From JAZDGX01 sp964482205 (GTDB lineage: Bacteria > Eisenbacteria > RBG-16-71-46 > CAIMUX01 > WJJG01), in contig CAYZWI010000008.1 of assembly GCA_964482205.1 (NCBI GenBank), positions 1 through 64,000 of the forward strand: 64,000 nucleotides of DNA, written 5' to 3'. A program made the position numbers and the translations under genes. Shown here piece by piece: positions 20,501-28,713 of the stretch. Below the pieces are notes generated by a model. It was not told the DNA's origin and did no database searches. It was given only the letters and a program-made list of their open reading frames with translations. Position 1 is the stretch's first letter; every line of letters starts with the position of its first letter.

Positions 20501-21986
20501 CGAAGAAGCGAGGCCATTCGAGATCGCGCTCGCGCGGGCGGAGATCCTGGAACAGGTTCTGCTCGCAATGCGCCCGCGTAACCGCGCGCTGCACCACGGG
20601 CCGCCCCTGCGGCGCGGCGTCCACTTCTTCCATGCGAAGCGGCGGAGTGGAGAAGTCGCCGCCCCAGCACAGCCAGTAATGGAATTCCTGCGCGTAGGGA
20701 TGCGAGTAGTAGCGATCGTTGGGACCGGGAGCATTCCTGTCGAGGTCGTCGTACCAGCCGTCCGGGCCGTTGCCGACGAAATAGACGCGCGTGGCCGCAT
20801 CCCAGCGGCCGTTCCCATCGTCCTCGACGAGAATCGCGCAGGGCTCCATCCACGAGGGCAGGTTGCGGTAGTCGGCGGTGTCGGGAAGCGCGCCGGCCCG
20901 GCCGCAGAAGAGCCGCGCCTGGGCAAGGTCCACATCGGCAGGATCGACCCCCGCCGCCTCGAGATCCGCCGCGGTGATCGCATACACGCCGCGCTCGCGC
21001 ACCCCGATGCGAAGCCAGGGGCTGGTCGCGGTGGAGAAGCCGTCGCCTCGCCCGCCCGGGGCCCGCAGCACGGGCGCAGGCGCAGGCGCGAACGCAGGCC
21101 TCGTGCCCCAGGAGCGCGCCTGCCGGGGATTGACGACGCTCGCCTCCGCGAGGGACGCGGACCGGCGCGCGCCGATGGACGCTGGACGATTCTCGGGATT
21201 CGAGATTGGACCCTTCCCATCCGAAGCAGGAAGGAAGGAGACGACGATTTCCAGGGATCGCGCCGTACGCAGGCCGCCGTTTCCATCGGGACGCGCGGCG
21301 AGGACGCGCACGGGAAGGACCCGCGTTCCCGCGGCCCACTGCGCGGGCGCCCATTCGACAAAACCTTCGGCATCCGCCGCCACCCATCCGAAATCGCTCG
21401 AAGGATCCCGTCCCGAGAAAAGCTCTGCCTCGGCCGGCGGCCAGGGGGGCGAGGACGGATCGCCTTCCCTTTCTCCTCCGTCCCGGGCGTCCTCGTACGC
21501 CCAGATGGGCCGAAGATCGCTCGCGCGCTTCTCGAGCGGCATCGACGAAGCATTCGCCACCCGAATCCGGAATTCGCCCTGTGGAGGCAAGGCGACGGGA
21601 AGGGGCAGCACGGGAATCCAGCCCAAGGCGCCCGCGGCCACTCCCTCGCCCGGGAACCCCGGCGCGATCATGATGGCACCGGCCGGTCCCTCGATCCATT
21701 GCAGCTCCGGCACGTCCACGCGAATGCGGAGCGCCGTCGAGCTCTCCTCGATCACTTCCCAGACGGCCGTCGGGGCCGCGGGCGGAGGAGCGGGATCGGC
21801 CGGAGAAGGCGCGGCCGGGAAGGCGGCATAGACGAGCGGAGCGGAGAGGAACGCAAGCGCCACGATCGCGTTGACGAGCTTTAGACGTCGAGGCGCGAAC
21901 GGAAACCGGGGGCGAGCGGATTTCGCCGGCGGCGACGCGGCACCCCCGCGAGGGTCTCGATGTGCGTGAAAAACGGTTCCGGCCAT
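17574..21986 (-). CDS. C25 (gingipain/PorU-like) cysteine peptidase
   Basis: A 1470-residue exported protein. A hydrophobic signal (LVNAIVALAFLSAPLVYAA) follows a basic leader of about 35 residues. The central region has the C25 fold pattern: LIVTAPELLG, VLLLGDPSQDPR, DFSVGRLPVG, catalytic His in VGHGSD (about 972) and catalytic Cys in VTASCAVGRF (about 1008). The last 100 residues are an FlgD/Por-type domain (NLPNPMETET ... WDGRDQDGDRLANGLYFFRL) ending RLVVMR. PorU itself lacks cleavage of its own tail and acts as the sortase; the adjacency to porV suggests that role, but an ordinary secreted gingipain-like protease is equally possible. It follows the small zinc-ribbon gene after 33 nt. Confidence 0.88.
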   Translation of the reverse strand: MAGTVFHAHRDPRGGAASPPAKSARPRFPFAPRRLKLVNAIVALAFLSAPLVYAAFPAAPSPADPAPPPAAPTAVWEVIEESSTALRIRVDVPELQWIEGPAGAIMIAPGFPGEGVAAGALGWIPVLPLPVALPPQGEFRIRVANASSMPLEKRASDLRPIWAYEDARDGGEREGDPSSPPWPPAEAELFSGRDPSSDFGWVAADAEGFVEWAPAQWAAGTRVLPVRVLAARPDGNGGLRTARSLEIVVSFLPASDGKGPISNPENRPASIGARRSASLAEASVVNPRQARSWGTRPAFAPAPAPVLRAPGGRGDGFSTATSPWLRIGVRERGVYAITAADLEAAGVDPADVDLAQARLFCGRAGALPDTADYRNLPSWMEPCAILVEDDGNGRWDAATRVYFVGNGPDGWYDDLDRNAPGPNDRYYSHPYAQEFHYWLCWGGDFSTPPLRMEEVDAAPQGRPVVQRAVTRAHCEQNLFQDLRPRERDLEWPRFFDLSVRASATNLGASLRVPLPEDPLESLPLSVRVALWGKSWDNPQGPDHYAVIKVNGDTLGSAQWESAGRAVIRSSDARLTRDNLVALYVPQRYLSVGDSLSTIADLVFLDWVEFEYARFLDASSDSLDFFLDPGDQGVTASVSGLDSAAGWLLLDAGSFRAPRVLLPSIESEGSGYAAKFHLGRPADGNEAHLTLLKRTQAARPASIALVGGGVHAWLRSQTGPVEYLIVTAPELLGPATALADHRATHFHGPAGDTLRSASVAVVTTQSIYDEFSYGQHDPAAVRNFLEFARDEWRDGETGLAHVLLLGDPSQDPRHYLAASATDLVPAYLMYTWSYQTLSNWEVAFLGDDWFALLDGPQDKFIDFSVGRLPVGSAPQAWAVVGKIIANETSAPIGSWRSRLIFAADDICQGNKPDDLGYRHIIQTEALCLEVPEEARLGKIFLYEYGSECRYERKPQAAADFLAAIEEGALLVNYVGHGSDVQLADERLLDLSSIASMANEDKPFLFVTASCAVGRFSGDETGLAVEALRLPERGALAAVSATATAASQVNFKLNQYLLRNLFPRGTLTDPRAIGPALTASKWSSLSDNDFRYSLLGDPDSRFTAPARPVRLWIEGVPGVEAGSDTLLRGGPAILAGEVFDEDSSLAAAFDGTADVLVLDSDFFRDTPYTGLETADYLLPGARIFSGRVPVASGRFSCPFFVPTALRVGERGPARAFAYVRTEDEGSEAGATSEDGAGGRGDLIIPEIRLNSADTLGPVIHLTWQNPDEIVPGTALWATLQDSSGIYVAGLSPSRSVVLTIIDPEERVLVAEDLASAVSFTGDYRSAWLRYSLPSGLPVGEMLTLALEASDNLGKRTREALEFRMKGGAGASEALLGMVYNLPNPMETETRFLCELSRPAELEVTLYTISGRKILSLAGGLFTPARAREAGILWDGRDQDGDRLANGLYFFRLSARESDGSSEERIERLVVMR

Positions 21987-22019
21987 GCTGCCCCAGCAAA
22001 CCCGACCTACCGGAACGGC

Positions 22020-22247
22020 TCAGCCCTTCCGGTCTTCCTGATTCCGGCCTCCCTGCGTACCGGACCCGCCGGAAGCGGGTTCCCCGAGCCGCTCCGCTTC
22101 CTCCGGCAACATGATGGGAATGTCGTCTTCGATCTTGTAGGAGAGCCGGCAGGAATGGCAATCGAGCCGCTGACGGGCGGAATCGTGGCGCAAGTCGCCC
22201 TTGCAGACAGGACAGACGAGGATCGCAAGCAGCTCGGGTGAAATCAT
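22020..22247 (-). CDS. Trm112-like/UPF0434 zinc-ribbon protein
   Basis: 75 residues from ATG 22247, preceded by GGAGAG. The family signature ISPELLAILVCPVCKGDL and LDCHSCRLSYKIEDDIPIML is complete, with two CxxC pairs forming a zinc ribbon. In other organisms Trm112-like proteins activate methyltransferases; in bacteria UPF0434 members are small and often lie next to lipid A or LPS genes. The C-terminal 20 residues are Gly/Glu-rich and family-atypical. It is divergent from the GT9 gene and upstream of the C25 gene in the same direction. Confidence 0.9.
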   Translation of the reverse strand: MISPELLAILVCPVCKGDLRHDSARQRLDCHSCRLSYKIEDDIPIMLPEEAERLGEPASGGSGTQGGRNQEDRKG

Positions 22248-22575
22248 GCATCTCTCCGCGGCTCGTGCGCGCCAAAGCCGGAGGCGTGCTTCGCGCGGCG
22301 ACCGGCTCGCAGCGCGACCCGCTCGCGTCACGGCCAGCTCAGGCCTCGACCATTCGCCTTTCGCCTTGCCCGGGATTCGCCGCAATCCGTACCATGCGGA
22401 CGCTCCCCGGGGAGGCGCGATCCATCGAGCACCGAATCCTGTGGACCGTAGCAAAGGGCCCTGGGCATGTCAAACGCGAGGGGGACGGACGATCGCACGC
22501 CCAAGCGACCCACCCGGATATGAGCCTGCCAAGCCGCGCGGACGGCCGCATCCGCAGGCGGGCCGGAACGCAGTC
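22248..22575. other. Divergent intergenic region
   Basis: 328 bp between the zinc-ribbon gene and the GT9 start. It should hold promoters for both. A weak plus-strand candidate is TTGCCC ... 18 nt ... TACCAT around 22369-22400. Frames stay open through it on both strands, as is common at this GC content, but no protein motif is visible. Confidence 0.4.
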
Positions 22576-23895
22576 GTGTGTGACCCGGTGGGCCGGAGGC
22601 TCGAGCGACGGGCCAAGCGCGCCCTCCTGCCCCTCGCCTGCCGGCTCTTCGCCTCGCGGGACGCTCGCGATCTGCGCTCGTTGTCCGAAGCCGCGCGCGT
22701 GCTCGTGGTGCGCCAGGACAACCGGCTCGGCAATCTCGTGCTGCTCTCGCCTCTCCTTCAAGCCCTCCGCATTCTCGCGCCCTCGGCGCGGATCGCGCTG
22801 CTGGCGGGCGATCGCTACGGCGCCATCATGTCGGGCTGTCCATGGATCGACGAGCTCATCGTCGAGCGGAAACGGTGGCTCATCCGCCACCTCTACGCCT
22901 ACCCCGGCTTTCTCCGCGACATTCGCGCACGGAAATGGGATGTCGTTTTCGAGGCGAGCAATCCCGACACGCATTCGTTCTACAACGCCTTCCTCTCGGT
23001 CGTCTCCGGGGCGCCGCACCGGGTGGGGTTCTTCCACCCGCGCTCGCAGGAGGCGTTGAATCGTCCGGTGAGACCTCCCGAGCGGGAATGCCACTATTCG
23101 CTCGCGCCGCTCCTGCTGCTCACCGCATTCGGAGACGAGCCCCCGCTCCTTCCCATGCGCCTTCCGCCGATGCTCGAAGAGCTGGCGAGCCGATCGAGAG
23201 ACGCGTGCGCCGCCGCGCCGCTCGTCGTTCATCCCGGCGCCCGCGGAGCGAAGCGCTGGCCCGCCGAGCGCTTTGCGCATCTGCTCGAGACGCTGTCCTT
23301 CGACGGCCCCATCGTCCTGATCGGCGAACGCAGGGACGCGCCTTTGTTGAATGAGCTTTCCCAAGCGTGCAAGGGGCGAGCGCAAGCGCGCCCGCTCGAC
23401 GATCTCTCCGCGCTCGTCTCGACGCTGGGCGGCGCGCGCGCGTATGTCGGCTGCGACACGGGGCCGATGCACATCGCCGCCGCGCTCGGCCTGCCCGTCC
23501 TCGCGCTCTTCCTCACCTCGAATCCTCTGCGCTACGCGCCGCTCGAGCCGCGCAGCGAGACGCTCCTTCTCGGAGAACGCAGCCGGGCCTACGCGGCCGC
23601 GGACCATTCCCTTGCGCAAGCGCGCGGATTCGATCGAGCAGAGGAAGAGGAGCTGCAATCGCCGCGCTCCCCGCAGCAGCGCGCGTTTTTCGAACGCGTG
23701 GCCGCCGCTCGTCCTCGGCTCGCGGCCGGTCCCGAGGGCGCGGACCATCGCGCGGAAGTCGCCTTCGTGCGCGAACGCCTGATCGCGCTGCTCGAAAGAA
23801 GCGCTTCCGTAGGTGAAAGGCCCGCGATCCCGCCCGCGTTCGCCATCCCAACAAGGCCATCGATGGAGCGGAGGAATCCGGAAGCGGGAGTGTGA
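22576..23895 (+). CDS. Glycosyltransferase family 9 (heptosyltransferase-like)
   Basis: Transfers a sugar (heptose in the best known members) during LPS core synthesis at the inner membrane. Fold landmarks: ARVLVVRQDNRLGNLVLLSPL near the N-terminus (GT-B acceptor domain), PLVVHPGARGAKRWPAERFA in the middle, and YVGCDTGPMHIAAALGLPVLALF (the conserved D-T/S-GxMH donor motif). The frame is open back to 22201, but homology starts near here. I chose GTG 22576; GTG 22588 is an alternative, and neither has a strong ribosome site. The C-terminal 60 residues, after the GT fold, are Arg/Glu-rich and unlike the family. Which sugar is moved cannot be read from the sequence. Confidence 0.82.
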   Translation: MCDPVGRRLERRAKRALLPLACRLFASRDARDLRSLSEAARVLVVRQDNRLGNLVLLSPLLQALRILAPSARIALLAGDRYGAIMSGCPWIDELIVERKRWLIRHLYAYPGFLRDIRARKWDVVFEASNPDTHSFYNAFLSVVSGAPHRVGFFHPRSQEALNRPVRPPERECHYSLAPLLLLTAFGDEPPLLPMRLPPMLEELASRSRDACAAAPLVVHPGARGAKRWPAERFAHLLETLSFDGPIVLIGERRDAPLLNELSQACKGRAQARPLDDLSALVSTLGGARAYVGCDTGPMHIAAALGLPVLALFLTSNPLRYAPLEPRSETLLLGERSRAYAAADHSLAQARGFDRAEEEELQSPRSPQQRAFFERVAAARPRLAAGPEGADHRAEVAFVRERLIALLERSASVGERPAIPPAFAIPTRPSMERRNPEAGV

Positions 23896-23901
23896 CGGGC
23901 C

Positions 23902-23980
23902 ACCGCGGGGAACGGGCCGCGATTCAGGCGAGGGCTGATCGCACAAGCGAACCGCTGGTCGGACGAAAGCTCCCCGCGGT
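23902..23980. repeat. Inverted repeat between convergent genes
   Basis: Arms ACCGCGGGGA (23902-23911) and TCCCCGCGGT (23971-23980) are perfect 10-bp complements separated by 59 nt, between the ends of the GT9 gene and accA. It could form a large bidirectional stem that ends both transcripts, but no T-run flanks it. Confidence 0.5.
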
Positions 23981-23989
23981 AGCGAAGCG

Positions 23990-25006
23990 CTATTCGGGCG
24001 ACTCTCCCGATCCTGCGCGCGCGTTCGTGGCCGGGCCGGATGCCGCGCGCTCCGCGGAGAGATGCGCGCCCATGTTGAGGAAGCGATCCTGCCGCCCGCG
24101 AATGAGCTCCTCCGGCTGAAGCGCCGCCAACTCGGCGAGCGCGGCATCCAGGGTGGTCGCGATGGTGGCCGCCATCTCCGCGGGCTCGCGATGCGCCCCG
24201 CCTTCCGGCTCGGGGAGCACGCCGTCGACCACGCCGAAGGAAAGCGCATCGGACGCCATGAAGCGCAGCGCTTCCGCCGCCTCCGGCGCCTTCTCGCGCG
24301 TTTCCCAGAGAATCGAGGCGCAGCCTTCCGGGGAAATGACGGAATAGAAGGAGTACTCGAGCATGAAGACGCGATCCCCGGCCGCGAGCGCGAGCGCTCC
24401 CCCGCTTCCGCCTTCTCCGGTCACGAAGACGACGATCGGCACGGCGAGCCGGAGCATGTCGCGGATGTTGCGGGCGATCGCCTCCGACTGGCCTCGCTCC
24501 TCGGCCCCAATGCCCGGATAGGCGCCCGGCGTGTCGACGAAACAGACGATGGGATTGCCCAGCCGCTCGGCGAGCTGCATCACGCGCAGCGCCTTTCGAT
24601 ACCCCTCGGGCTGGGACATGCCGAAGTTGCGCCGGATCTTCTCGCGCGTGTTGCGGCCCTTCTGATGTCCGACGACCGCGAGCGGGCGCCCGCGAAATCG
24701 CGCCAGTCCGGCGACGATCGAGGGATCCTGGCCGAAGGCGCGGTCGCCGTGCAACTCGACGAATTCGGTGAACAGATGGCCGATGTAATCGAGCGTGTAC
24801 GGCCGGCGCGGATGCCGGGCGAGCTGCACGCGCTGCCAGGTCGAGAGATTGGAGAAGATCTGCCTCCGGACGCGGGCCGCCTTTCGCTGGAGTTGTTCGA
24901 GCTGGTAGCGCTGGTCGCCGTCGTGCGCGGCGAGGGAGCGCAAGTCTTCGATCCGCCGCTCCAGTTCGACGAGCGGCTCTTCGAAATCCAGCCAGCCGCT
25001 TTGCAT
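23990..25006 (-). CDS. accA: Acetyl-CoA carboxylase carboxyltransferase alpha subunit
   Basis: Catalyses carboxyl transfer from biotin to acetyl-CoA in fatty-acid synthesis, together with AccD, which is not in this window. 338 residues from ATG 25006, preceded by GAGGAG; the frame runs further upstream without homology. Family landmarks: DFEEPLVELERRIEDL at the N-terminus, RPYTLDYIGHLFTEFVELHG, GRNTREKIRRNFGM, FVDTPGAYPG, and GEGGSGGALALA (oxyanion region). The C-terminus is slightly extended and Ala-rich. It follows the M23 peptidase gene after 52 nt and may be co-transcribed with it. Confidence 0.96.
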   Translation of the reverse strand: MQSGWLDFEEPLVELERRIEDLRSLAAHDGDQRYQLEQLQRKAARVRRQIFSNLSTWQRVQLARHPRRPYTLDYIGHLFTEFVELHGDRAFGQDPSIVAGLARFRGRPLAVVGHQKGRNTREKIRRNFGMSQPEGYRKALRVMQLAERLGNPIVCFVDTPGAYPGIGAEERGQSEAIARNIRDMLRLAVPIVVFVTGEGGSGGALALAAGDRVFMLEYSFYSVISPEGCASILWETREKAPEAAEALRFMASDALSFGVVDGVLPEPEGGAHREPAEMAATIATTLDAALAELAALQPEELIRGRQDRFLNMGAHLSAERAASGPATNARAGSGESPE

Positions 25007-25058
25007 GGCGCTCCTCGCTGCCCGCTGCTCTTGGCGATCGGACCGTCCGGCCGCAGGC

Positions 25059-27626
25059 CTATCGACCAGCCACGCGGAAGGAGTAACTCTCCCGGCCCTC
25101 GTTCCCGGCGCGGTCGCGAATGCGGACTTCCCAAGTGTGCCTGCCCGGCGCCAAGGGAGCGTCCAGGCGGGCGACGAGGCGTCGTTCGTCGACTTCCCAC
25201 ACGGCCAGCAGCATGCGTCCGTCGAGGAGGATGTCCGCATCCTGGGGCGCGAAGCCGCTGCCTTCCTCCGTCACGGCCGCTTCCAACCTCACCGGTGAGA
25301 CGAGGAGCCTTTCGCCCGGTCCGGGAGAGATCGCCCTGGGACGAGGCGCGCGTTCATCGACGAGCAGCGCATAGCGGCCGGGCGAGGGTAGCGATGCCGT
25401 GAAACCTCCGCCGGCAGTGCTGTCGGGCGTCACTCTGCCGAGCCAGCTCCACTCTTCTCCCCGCCGCCGGCAGAGGCCCCATACCCGGCCTCGTTCCGCA
25501 TCCGGCGGAAGCCAGGAGGCGTCCGCGCGCAACTCCAAAGGAGCCTGAAGAGGAAAGCCTTGCGGATCCAGCCGGAACTCGGCCGAGATTCGCCGCAACT
25601 CTCCTTCGGCAGCCGGGCCGCTCACGGTGCCCGCGCCTTCACCATCACCGGGCCCTCGAGCTGCGTCTTCGGATTCTTCCAAGCCTTCCACCGTCGCCTG
25701 CAGCCAGGCCGGCCCGAAAAAGCTATCAACGGGCAGCCGAAGGGTCAATCCGGGACCCAGGGAAGCGTCCGCATCTCCGGCCCCGGAAAGGGAAGCGACG
25801 CCTTCCCCCGCTTCCTTCGGCCCGGCGTGGAACAAGCCGTCCATGGGAATCTCCGCTTCCACCGCCCGCGCGCTCGTCGCAATCCGCAGGCGGTCCGTTC
25901 TCCCGTTCAGGGCCTCTTCGCCTGCAGCAAACAGCCAGCCGCCGTTCTCGCCCACGCCTCGGAGGGTGAGGGGAACGCTGTGCCCTTCTCCGCAGAGGAA
26001 CGCCTTCAACGGCTCTCTCGGAAGCACGGCCGGAAACACTTCCAGCGCCAGAAAGCCCTCTTCAAAGCGCAGGTCCACTCGTGGAGGAGGGTCGGGCGTC
26101 GTGCGCACGGAGGCGACATCCATCGGCGGAAGAAGCGCGCGGCCCTTCCCGTCGCGCACTTCGACCTTCCCCGATCCGGGAAGCCGCCACGAGATCCAGC
26201 CCGGCCCGATCGCGGCGGCCTGTGCCTCGCGCTGCTCGCCTGCCGCGCGCCAGGAAAGCGACAGACCGGCAGCGAGCTTTCGTGCAGCCTCGCCGAGAGC
26301 CGCGTCTTCTAGAACCGGACCAGCCGGTTTCTCGTCTGGCCGATCGCTAGCATCCCCGGCCAGACGCGCTCCGATCAGCCAGCCCCCTTCCCCCTCACGA
26401 ACCGCGCGCCACTCTCGAATCCGCACCGGCGGCTCGACGACGACTTTGATCTCGCGCGCGGAGGACCGGCCCGCCGCGTCGCGCGCTTCGATGCGCAGCG
26501 TGTGCACGCCGGGCTCGAGCGAAGCGAAATCGATTCTTCCCGAAAGCCCCTCTTCGGAGCAGAGGTCGGGGGCGCTTCCCAGCGGCCAGGTGTACAGGCG
26601 ATAGCCCCAGGTTCCCGGTCCGTCGTCGAGCGTGCCGTAGACGCGGTCGACCTCGATGTTGCGCGCGAAATCGAGGCGTTCGAAGCCGCGGCGAAAGACC
26701 GCTTCCCCGTCGAGGAAGAGGTCGATCTCGCGCGGAGCGAGACGCGCATCGGTGGTGCCGCTGCGATCAAGGACCCAGCATTCGACGCCTACGCGTCCCC
26801 ACACGCGCACTTCCTGCGCTCCGTTTCCACCGGCCGGCAATGCCGACGCTCCCCCATTCACGAAGGCGTCTGGAGCGAGGGCGCGCAAGCGAACGGTCCC
26901 GAAGACCGGCGGCTGCAAATCAGGAGCGGCGACCCCGAGGTCGAGGGGGTTCAGAGGCTCATCGCCGTTTCTCAGCTCGAAGTGCAGGTGCGGCGGGCCC
27001 GACCCGCTCTGTCCGGACCACGCGATCGTCTCGCCGGCCCGAAAGACGAAGCGGTCGCGCTCGGGGAACAGATCCACTTCGTACTCGCCCTTCGCGCGCT
27101 GCTCGCTCTCGACATACTTCGCGATCTTGGGATGGAATCGTTCGAGGTGCCCATAGACGGCGAGCAGGCCCGTGCTGGTCTCGAGATAGAGCGCGCAGCC
27201 ATAGCCTCCGCCTCCCGCCCTCACTCGCACCACGCGCCCATCCGCGGCGGCCCGCACCGGCATGCCGGTCGTTTTTCCCGTCGACAGATCGATGCCCGCG
27301 TGGATGTGCCCGCTCCGGTACTCGCCGAAAGTGGCCGTCAGGCGAAGCGGAGGCGCGAGAGGGGGCGTCCACGAGAGAGCCGCCTTTTCCTTGGAAGGCG
27401 GCGTTTGGGCGGCGGCGAAACCCGCCTGCGCGAGCAGCGTGACGAACGCGAGGAGCGCGAAGATCGGGGCCTGCAGAATCCCCCCGCCCGTGAAGGAACG
27501 GCGCAAATGCGCCACTGCCGCGCGCCGCAATCGGTCGCGCGCGCACGCCTTCTCCCCGGCCCGCATCATGCGCGGGGCCCGGCCTCGCGTCTGTTCGACG
27601 CGCTTCGATTTCCTGGTGGTTTGCAT
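25059..27626 (-). CDS. Exported M23-family peptidase with Ig-like repeats
   Basis: About 855 residues from ATG 27626 (GGGAG upstream); the open frame extends to 27728 and ATG 27644 is another option. A signal-anchor segment is at about 50-75 (APIFALLAFVTLLAQAGFAAAQ). The LytM/M23 domain follows: HIHAGID (about 107-113) and HLHFELR (about 213), the zinc ligands of D-Ala-X endopeptidases that cut peptidoglycan crosslinks. The remaining 600 residues are beta-rich and Ig-like ('GVHTLRIEARDAAGRSS', 'PGRHTWEVRIRDRAGNEGRESYSFRV'). This layout suggests a large periplasmic or surface cell-wall hydrolase. It is divergent from the lipoprotein gene at 27893. Confidence 0.85.
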   Translation of the reverse strand: MQTTRKSKRVEQTRGRAPRMMRAGEKACARDRLRRAAVAHLRRSFTGGGILQAPIFALLAFVTLLAQAGFAAAQTPPSKEKAALSWTPPLAPPLRLTATFGEYRSGHIHAGIDLSTGKTTGMPVRAAADGRVVRVRAGGGGYGCALYLETSTGLLAVYGHLERFHPKIAKYVESEQRAKGEYEVDLFPERDRFVFRAGETIAWSGQSGSGPPHLHFELRNGDEPLNPLDLGVAAPDLQPPVFGTVRLRALAPDAFVNGGASALPAGGNGAQEVRVWGRVGVECWVLDRSGTTDARLAPREIDLFLDGEAVFRRGFERLDFARNIEVDRVYGTLDDGPGTWGYRLYTWPLGSAPDLCSEEGLSGRIDFASLEPGVHTLRIEARDAAGRSSAREIKVVVEPPVRIREWRAVREGEGGWLIGARLAGDASDRPDEKPAGPVLEDAALGEAARKLAAGLSLSWRAAGEQREAQAAAIGPGWISWRLPGSGKVEVRDGKGRALLPPMDVASVRTTPDPPPRVDLRFEEGFLALEVFPAVLPREPLKAFLCGEGHSVPLTLRGVGENGGWLFAAGEEALNGRTDRLRIATSARAVEAEIPMDGLFHAGPKEAGEGVASLSGAGDADASLGPGLTLRLPVDSFFGPAWLQATVEGLEESEDAARGPGDGEGAGTVSGPAAEGELRRISAEFRLDPQGFPLQAPLELRADASWLPPDAERGRVWGLCRRRGEEWSWLGRVTPDSTAGGGFTASLPSPGRYALLVDERAPRPRAISPGPGERLLVSPVRLEAAVTEEGSGFAPQDADILLDGRMLLAVWEVDERRLVARLDAPLAPGRHTWEVRIRDRAGNEGRESYSFRVAGR

Positions 27627-27892
27627 TCTTGCCGCTCCCAGCATTGCAGACTGCGCGACCGGACGAAAGAGCCATGCGGCTTGCCGGTTTTTTTCTCCGC
27701 GCCCCGCGAGAGCCGCGCAATCGCCCATGCCTCAAGCGGAAAGAGGCGGCGGCGTACGGCAGAGGAAGGCCGTTCCGTCATGCGCGGCATGGCAATTGCT
27801 CTTTTACCGCATGGCGAATTCCCGACACCACCGGGCCCCTGCCCCGGCGCGCGGCGCCAAAGGGCGTGGCCCGTGTCCAGAGGAGGTCTTTC

Positions 27893-28456
27893 ATGACCGG
27901 TTCGAAATTCATGGTCACCTTGACGGCGCTCGTCTTCTCCGGCGCGACGCTTCTCGCGATTTCCGCCTGCAGTTCGGACGACGCCTCGTTCGCTCCGCCG
28001 GATGCGTCGAACGCGCAATCCGGATTCCCGAGCGCACCCGCCGCTCCCACCGGGTTCACGATCGAGAAGGCCAACGAGCGCGGATTCTCGCTCATCTGGG
28101 ATGCGAACGCCGAGACGGACCTGGCCGGATACCGGATCTCGGTCTACGATCCCAGTCCCTTCCGGACGGAAAGCTACCGCTGCCCGCACGGCGTCTCGCT
28201 GCTGCCCTGTTCCAAGACTCGTTATGTCTACAATGAGCAGACGACTCCCGGCACCTACTATTTCATCGTCGTCGCCCTCGATGATGCGGGCAATGCGAGT
28301 CAACCGGCCGGGCCCTTCCGATTCGTGTACGACGGCTCGGGCAACGACCGCGGAGCCGACGATCGCGACACGGGCGGAGAGATTGACGGCATGCCGGGCG
28401 ATCCCTGGCAAGGAGGCGATCGTCCGGGCGGTGAAGAATGCGACGCGTGGAAGTGA
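27893..28456 (+). CDS. Lipoprotein with fibronectin type III-like domain
   Basis: 187 residues from ATG 27895-proximal start 27893, directly after a perfect AGGAGG. The signal ends in a lipobox (LLAISAC), so the protein is lipid-anchored. Residues about 45-150 form an FnIII-like domain ('APTGFTIEKANERGFSLIWDAN', 'DLAGYRISVYDP', 'TYYFIVVALDDAGNAS'). The tail is Asp/Gly-rich and low in complexity. The two Cys of 'CPHGVSLLPC' could form a disulfide. Such lipoproteins are common in FCB-group bacteria; the role is unknown. A strong hairpin lies just downstream. Confidence 0.8.
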   Translation: MTGSKFMVTLTALVFSGATLLAISACSSDDASFAPPDASNAQSGFPSAPAAPTGFTIEKANERGFSLIWDANAETDLAGYRISVYDPSPFRTESYRCPHGVSLLPCSKTRYVYNEQTTPGTYYFIVVALDDAGNASQPAGPFRFVYDGSGNDRGADDRDTGGEIDGMPGDPWQGGDRPGGEECDAWK

Positions 28457-28470
28457 CCGCGCGATCGTGA

Positions 28471-28491
28471 GGAGCCAGCGCTGCTGGCTCC
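28471..28491 (+). terminator. Hairpin after lipoprotein gene
   Basis: Perfect 9-bp arms GGAGCCAGC and GCTGGCTCC with a 3-nt loop, starting 14 nt after the stop. No T-run follows, so termination efficiency is uncertain; the larger hairpin at 28511 may act with it. Confidence 0.5.
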
Positions 28492-28510
28492 TGCCGGACA
28501 TGCGGCCGGC

Positions 28511-28545
28511 GAGAATGCGCCCGGGTCTCCCCTGGGCGCATTCTC
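28511..28545. terminator. 12-bp-stem hairpin, possible bidirectional terminator
   Basis: Perfect arms GAGAATGCGCCC (28511-28522) and GGGCGCATTCTC (28534-28545) with an 11-nt loop. It is followed directly by the ATYGCC hexanucleotide repeats. It separates the lipoprotein gene from the pyrE promoter. Confidence 0.6.
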
Positions 28546-28587
28546 ATTGCCATTGCCATTGCCATCGCCATTGCCATCGCCATCCCT
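28546..28587. repeat. Hexanucleotide repeat ATYGCC
   Basis: Six to seven tandem units of ATTGCC or ATCGCC. The array ends 5-6 bp before the -35 box of the pyrE promoter. Slippage could change the length of the upstream promoter region. Confidence 0.85.
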
Positions 28588-28592
28588 GCGCC

Positions 28593-28622
28593 TTGACATC
28601 GCCCTCGTGGGCGAAATAGACT
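28593..28622 (+). promoter_or_regulatory. Sigma70-type promoter for pyrE
   Basis: TTGACA (28593-28598), 18-bp spacer, TAGACT (28617-28622). The spacer contains a 6-bp inverted repeat TCGCCC-TCGT-GGGCGA (28599-28614), which could be an operator. Expected start about 28629, giving a leader of about 85 nt to the chosen ATG. Confidence 0.65.
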
Positions 28623-28713
28623 CGTCTGCCATTCTCGTCGGATGAACGAGCGTGCGGCGACCGCGCGAGTCCTGAAGACACCCAGCGGAACCGTTTCCCG
28701 GAGAAGGGAGAGC

